Shown here in pieces: positions 5,849 to 8,331 of a stretch of DNA of 8,331 bases. Location of the stretch: NCBI GenBank assembly GCA_003483345.1, contig DMWH01000285.1:2962-11292 (forward strand). Direction: 5' to 3'. The notes under the pieces were generated by a model. That model ran no database searches. It saw nothing but the letters and a program-made list of their open reading frames with translations, and was not told where the DNA came from. A program made the position numbers and the translations under genes. Position 1 is the first letter of the stretch; each line of letters opens with the position of its first letter. This DNA comes from Clostridiales bacterium (GTDB taxonomy: Bacteria; Bacillota; Clostridia; Tissierellales; Sedimentibacteraceae).

Positions 5849-5900
5849 ATCATGTTAGAGATGTGCCGGAAACGGTCTTTTTCATGATATGACATTTCTG
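5849..5900 (+). promoter_or_regulatory. Structured leader of rpsB, candidate autoregulatory RNA
   Basis: Two long-range pairings can form. Helix A joins AGAGATGT (5857-5864) to ACATTTCT (5892-5899), 8 bp with one G-U pair. It encloses a GNRA-capped hairpin GCCG-GAAA-CGGT (5865-5876) and a small CAT/ATG stem (5883-5891), giving a three-way junction. Helix B joins ATCATG (5849-5854) to CATGAT (5883-5888), 6 bp, crossing helix A, so the two form a pseudoknot or exclude each other. Ribosomal protein S2 is known to repress its own rpsB-tsf mRNA in E. coli; a similar role here is inference. Helix A ends directly at the first GGAGG. Confidence 0.5.
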
Positions 5901-5919
5901 GAGGTAAAACAAAAGGAGG
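5900..5919 (+). promoter_or_regulatory. Tandem Shine-Dalgarno sequences before rpsB
   Basis: GGAGG occurs at 5900-5904 and again at 5915-5919. The second lies 9 nt before the rpsB ATG and is the functional site. The first has no ATG, GTG or TTG at a usable distance and directly follows the base of leader helix A, so it may act as a ribosome standby site or part of a regulatory switch. Confidence 0.6.
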
Positions 5920-5928
5920 AAAAAAATA

Positions 5929-6711
5929 ATGGCAATTATCAGTATGAAAAAATTGCTCGAGGCCGGGGTTCATTTTGGACATCAAACAAGAAGATGGAAT
6001 CCTAAAATGGCAGAGTATATTTTCACGGAAAGAAATGGAATCTATATTATCGATTTACAGAAAACAAGCGATAAAGTAGATGAAGCTTACAACTTTATAA
6101 AGGAAGTTGTATCAAACGGCGACGAAATACTATTTGTCGGAACAAAAAAACAAGCTCAGGAATCAACAAAGTCTGAAGCTATAAGATGCGGAATGCATTA
6201 TGTAAGCCAAAGATGGCTTGGTGGAATGCTTACTAACTACTCAACCATCAGAAAAAGAATTGACAGGCTTAATGAATTGAAAACAATGGAAGAGGATGGT
6301 ACATTCGACCTTTTAACCAAAAAAGAAGTTTTCAAATTAAGAAATGAAGCCGAAAGACTTGAAAAATTCTTAGGCGGAATAAAAAATATGGATAAACTGC
6401 CGGGTGCTTTGTTTGTAGTTGACCCGAGAAAAGAAAGAATAGCTGTTCAGGAAGCAGCAATCTTAGGAATTCCTGTAGTAGCAATAGTTGACACAAATTG
6501 TGACCCTGATGAAGTAGATTATGTTATTCCGGGCAATGATGATGCTATCAGAGCCGTAAAACTGTTGACAGCAACTATAGCAGATGCAGTAATTGAAGGG
6601 AAACAAGGCGTTCAGATGACTCACGAAGATACAGAAGACGAAGTAACCGAAGAATTAGAAGATCTTGAAGAGTTAGAAGAATTGGAAGAAGTAGAAGAAG
6701 AATTAGAATAA
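5929..6711 (+). CDS. rpsB: 30S ribosomal protein S2
   Basis: S2 binds late in assembly to the head-body junction of the small subunit and is needed, with S1 where present, for mRNA binding. The 260-residue protein starts at the ATG 9 nt after GGAGG (5915-5919). Family marks are [19 protein letters not shown] (9-27), IYIIDLQKT (38-46), [11 protein letters not shown] (67-77), [13 protein letters not shown] (95-107), [13 protein letters not shown] (157-169) and the C-terminal [22 protein letters not shown] (188-209). After residue 232 comes a 28-residue tail in which 19 residues are Asp or Glu, built of repeating EELE-like units; Bacillus S2 (about 246 residues) ends sooner. It is the first gene of the operon, behind a strong promoter and structured leader, and is followed by an attenuator-like hairpin before tsf. 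Confidence 0.98.
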   Translation: MAIISMKKLLEAGVHFGHQTRRWNPKMAEYIFTERNGIYIIDLQKTSDKVDEAYNFIKEVVSNGDEILFVGTKKQAQESTKSEAIRCGMHYVSQRWLGGMLTNYSTIRKRIDRLNELKTMEEDGTFDLLTKKEVFKLRNEAERLEKFLGGIKNMDKLPGALFVVDPRKERIAVQEAAILGIPVVAIVDTNCDPDEVDYVIPGNDDAIRAVKLLTATIADAVIEGKQGVQMTHEDTEDEVTEELEDLEELEELEEVEEELE

Positions 6712-6725
6712 TAAAACAACAAAGT

Positions 6726-6761
6726 AAGGGGTTAGGAATTATTTCCTTACACCTTCTTTTT
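6726..6761 (+). terminator. Attenuator-like terminator between rpsB and tsf
   Basis: Two 13-nt arms (6726-6738 and 6743-6755) pair as AAGG/CCTT, GT/AC and AGGAA/TTCCT around a TTAT loop, with single G-A and T-T mismatches. CTTTTT follows (6756-6761). The mismatches and short T-run suggest partial termination, so that part of the rpsB transcripts continue into tsf. An alternative pairing GTAAGG/CCTTAC (6724-6729 and 6745-6750) uses the same bases. Confidence 0.7.
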
Positions 6762-6768
6762 AAATTAT

Positions 6769-6773
6769 GGAGG
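6769..6773 (+). promoter_or_regulatory. Ribosome binding site of tsf
   Basis: GGAGG lies 5 nt before the ATG at 6779. It overlaps the in-frame ATG at 6767, so that earlier codon cannot be the start. Confidence 0.85.
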
Positions 6774-6778
6774 ATAAG

Positions 6779-7693
6779 ATGGAAATTACAGCTTCAATGG
6801 TAAAAGAACTAAGAGAAAAAACAAATGCAGGTATGATGGACTGTAAAAAAGCTTTAAAAGAAACAAACGGTGATATTGAAAAGGCAATTGTATACTTAAG
6901 GGAAAAAGGACTTTTACAAGCTGCAAAAAAATCAAGCAGAATTGCATCGGAAGGTCTTACTACAGCCCTAATTTCAGCTGATGAGAAAAAGGGTGTCGTT
7001 CTTGAAGTGAACTCAGAAACAGATTTCGTTGCTAAAAATGAAGAATTCAAAAGCTTTGTTGAAGAAACAGCTAAGGCTGTTCTTGACAATGAACCAAAAG
7101 ATTTGGAAGCTTTAAAAGCTGTTGTACTAAATGACGGTAAAACAGTTCAGGAAGCTTTAACAGATAAAATAGCAAAAATTGGTGAAAATATGTCACTAAG
7201 AAGATTCGGAGAAGTAAAGGTTGATAAAGGTGTTGTAGTTGACTACATTCACGGCGGAGGAAAAATTTCCGTTGTTGTTGCTATGGAATCTGAAGGTGAC
7301 AAAGAAGCACTTAAAGTCTTAGGCAAGGATATAGCAATGCAGGTTGCTGCAATGAGTCCAAAATATATTTCAATGGAAGATGTAGATGCTGAATTCATAG
7401 CACAAGAAAAAGAAATACTTACGGCTCAGACTTTAAACGAAGGCAAACCGCAAAACATAGTTGAAAAAATTGTTGAAGGAAGACTAAATAAAGAGCTTAA
7501 AGAAATCTGTCTCTTAGAGCAGGCATTTGTGAAGGATGCCGATTTAACGGTAAAGAAAGTAATAAGCGATACAGCAAAAAAATTAGGCTCAGATATAAAA
7601 ATAACCGGTGTTTTAAGATATGAAGTTGGCGAAGGAATAGAGAAAAAGTCTGAAAATTTTGCTGATGAAGTAGCTAAACAAATGGGTTTATAA
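6779..7693 (+). CDS. tsf: Elongation factor Ts
   Basis: EF-Ts exchanges GDP for GTP on EF-Tu during translation. The 304-residue protein begins MEITASMVKELREKTNAGMM, matching the N-terminal UBA-like domain of the family (about 1-50, continuing MDCKKALKETNGDIEKAI). The EF-Tu-contacting motif TDFVAKN is at 81-87, followed by NMSLRRF (137-143) and the core IHGGGKISVVVAM (157-169), then DIAMQVAAMSPKY (184-196). The C-terminal part contains EGKPQNIVEKIVEGRLNKE (221-239) and LLEQAFVKD (245-253). The length is close to Bacillus EF-Ts. The ATG at 6779 is chosen because GGAGG (6769-6773) sits 5 nt before it. There is no separate promoter, so expression depends on read-through from rpsB past the attenuator-like hairpin. 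Confidence 0.98.
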   Translation: MEITASMVKELREKTNAGMMDCKKALKETNGDIEKAIVYLREKGLLQAAKKSSRIASEGLTTALISADEKKGVVLEVNSETDFVAKNEEFKSFVEETAKAVLDNEPKDLEALKAVVLNDGKTVQEALTDKIAKIGENMSLRRFGEVKVDKGVVVDYIHGGGKISVVVAMESEGDKEALKVLGKDIAMQVAAMSPKYISMEDVDAEFIAQEKEILTAQTLNEGKPQNIVEKIVEGRLNKELKEICLLEQAFVKDADLTVKKVISDTAKKLGSDIKITGVLRYEVGEGIEKKSENFADEVAKQMGL

Positions 7694-7705
7694 TCCTGTA
7701 ATCAC

Positions 7706-7730
7706 AATGGAGAACCAATGGTTCTCCATT
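7706..7730. other. Perfect 11-bp hairpin between tsf and pyrH without T-run
   Basis: AATGGAGAACC (7706-7716) and GGTTCTCCATT (7720-7730) pair perfectly around a 3-nt AAT loop. The stem is followed by AAAATAAAAA, not Ts, so it does not look like a + strand intrinsic terminator; on the other strand the bases after it also lack a T-run. It could mark an RNA processing or mRNA-stabilising site separating tsf from pyrH, or be a protein-binding palindrome. Confidence 0.65.
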
Positions 7731-7732
7731 AA

Positions 7733-8331
<599 letters not shown>

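Noticed and set aside
6767..6778. Upstream in-frame ATG as tsf start
   Set aside because: This ATG overlaps the GGAGG that serves the ATG at 6779, and EF-Ts proteins begin at the M(E/A)ITASMVKELR segment.
6760..7089. Minus-strand open frame of 109 codons over the start of tsf
   Set aside because: It is antisense to a well-conserved gene and has no ribosome binding site or recognisable product.

Overview
The window looks like chromosomal core sequence from a low-GC, Gram-positive anaerobe of the class Clostridia or a close relative. The evidence is AT-rich DNA, strong GGAGG ribosome binding sites before almost every gene, consensus-like SigA promoters, short T-tailed terminators, and the rpsB-tsf-pyrH order typical of Firmicutes. 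I cannot name the genus from the sequence. All seven genes lie on the + strand; nothing convincing is encoded on the - strand, and I see no tRNA, rRNA, CRISPR array, insertion sequence or phage gene. The longest gap between genes is about 215 bases.

Left part (1-3460), three separate transcription units. purC, a divergent SAICAR synthetase for purine synthesis, ends at a clear terminator. Next, with its own promoter, is a small membrane-anchored protein of two near-identical FMN-binding domains, probably carrying two covalent FMNs outside the membrane; it also ends at a terminator. The third unit is a large MASE3-type membrane sensor fused to a SpoIIE/RsbU-type PP2C phosphatase, with an odd translation start. 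A REP-like hairpin and a terminator follow it.

Middle (3484-5748). topA, DNA topoisomerase I with four C-terminal zinc ribbons, has a plausible promoter of its own and no obvious terminator.

Right part (5796-8331). A strong promoter and a structured leader of about 98 nt precede rpsB (ribosomal protein S2), followed by tsf (EF-Ts) and the first 191 codons of pyrH (UMP kinase), which runs off the window. The junctions carry different RNA hairpins: a T-tailed attenuator-like stem between rpsB and tsf, and a perfect 11-bp stem without a T-run between tsf and pyrH. These could set different expression levels within the operon.

Most of the window is ordinary housekeeping sequence, and I do not see a clearly new multi-gene system. 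The points most worth a second look are the rpsB leader with two crossing helices, the tandem FMN-binding protein with an inverted repeat over its promoter, the orphan MASE3-phosphatase with its start codon buried in the Shine-Dalgarno sequence, the solitary REP-like hairpin, and topA lying next to rpsB with no codY between them.
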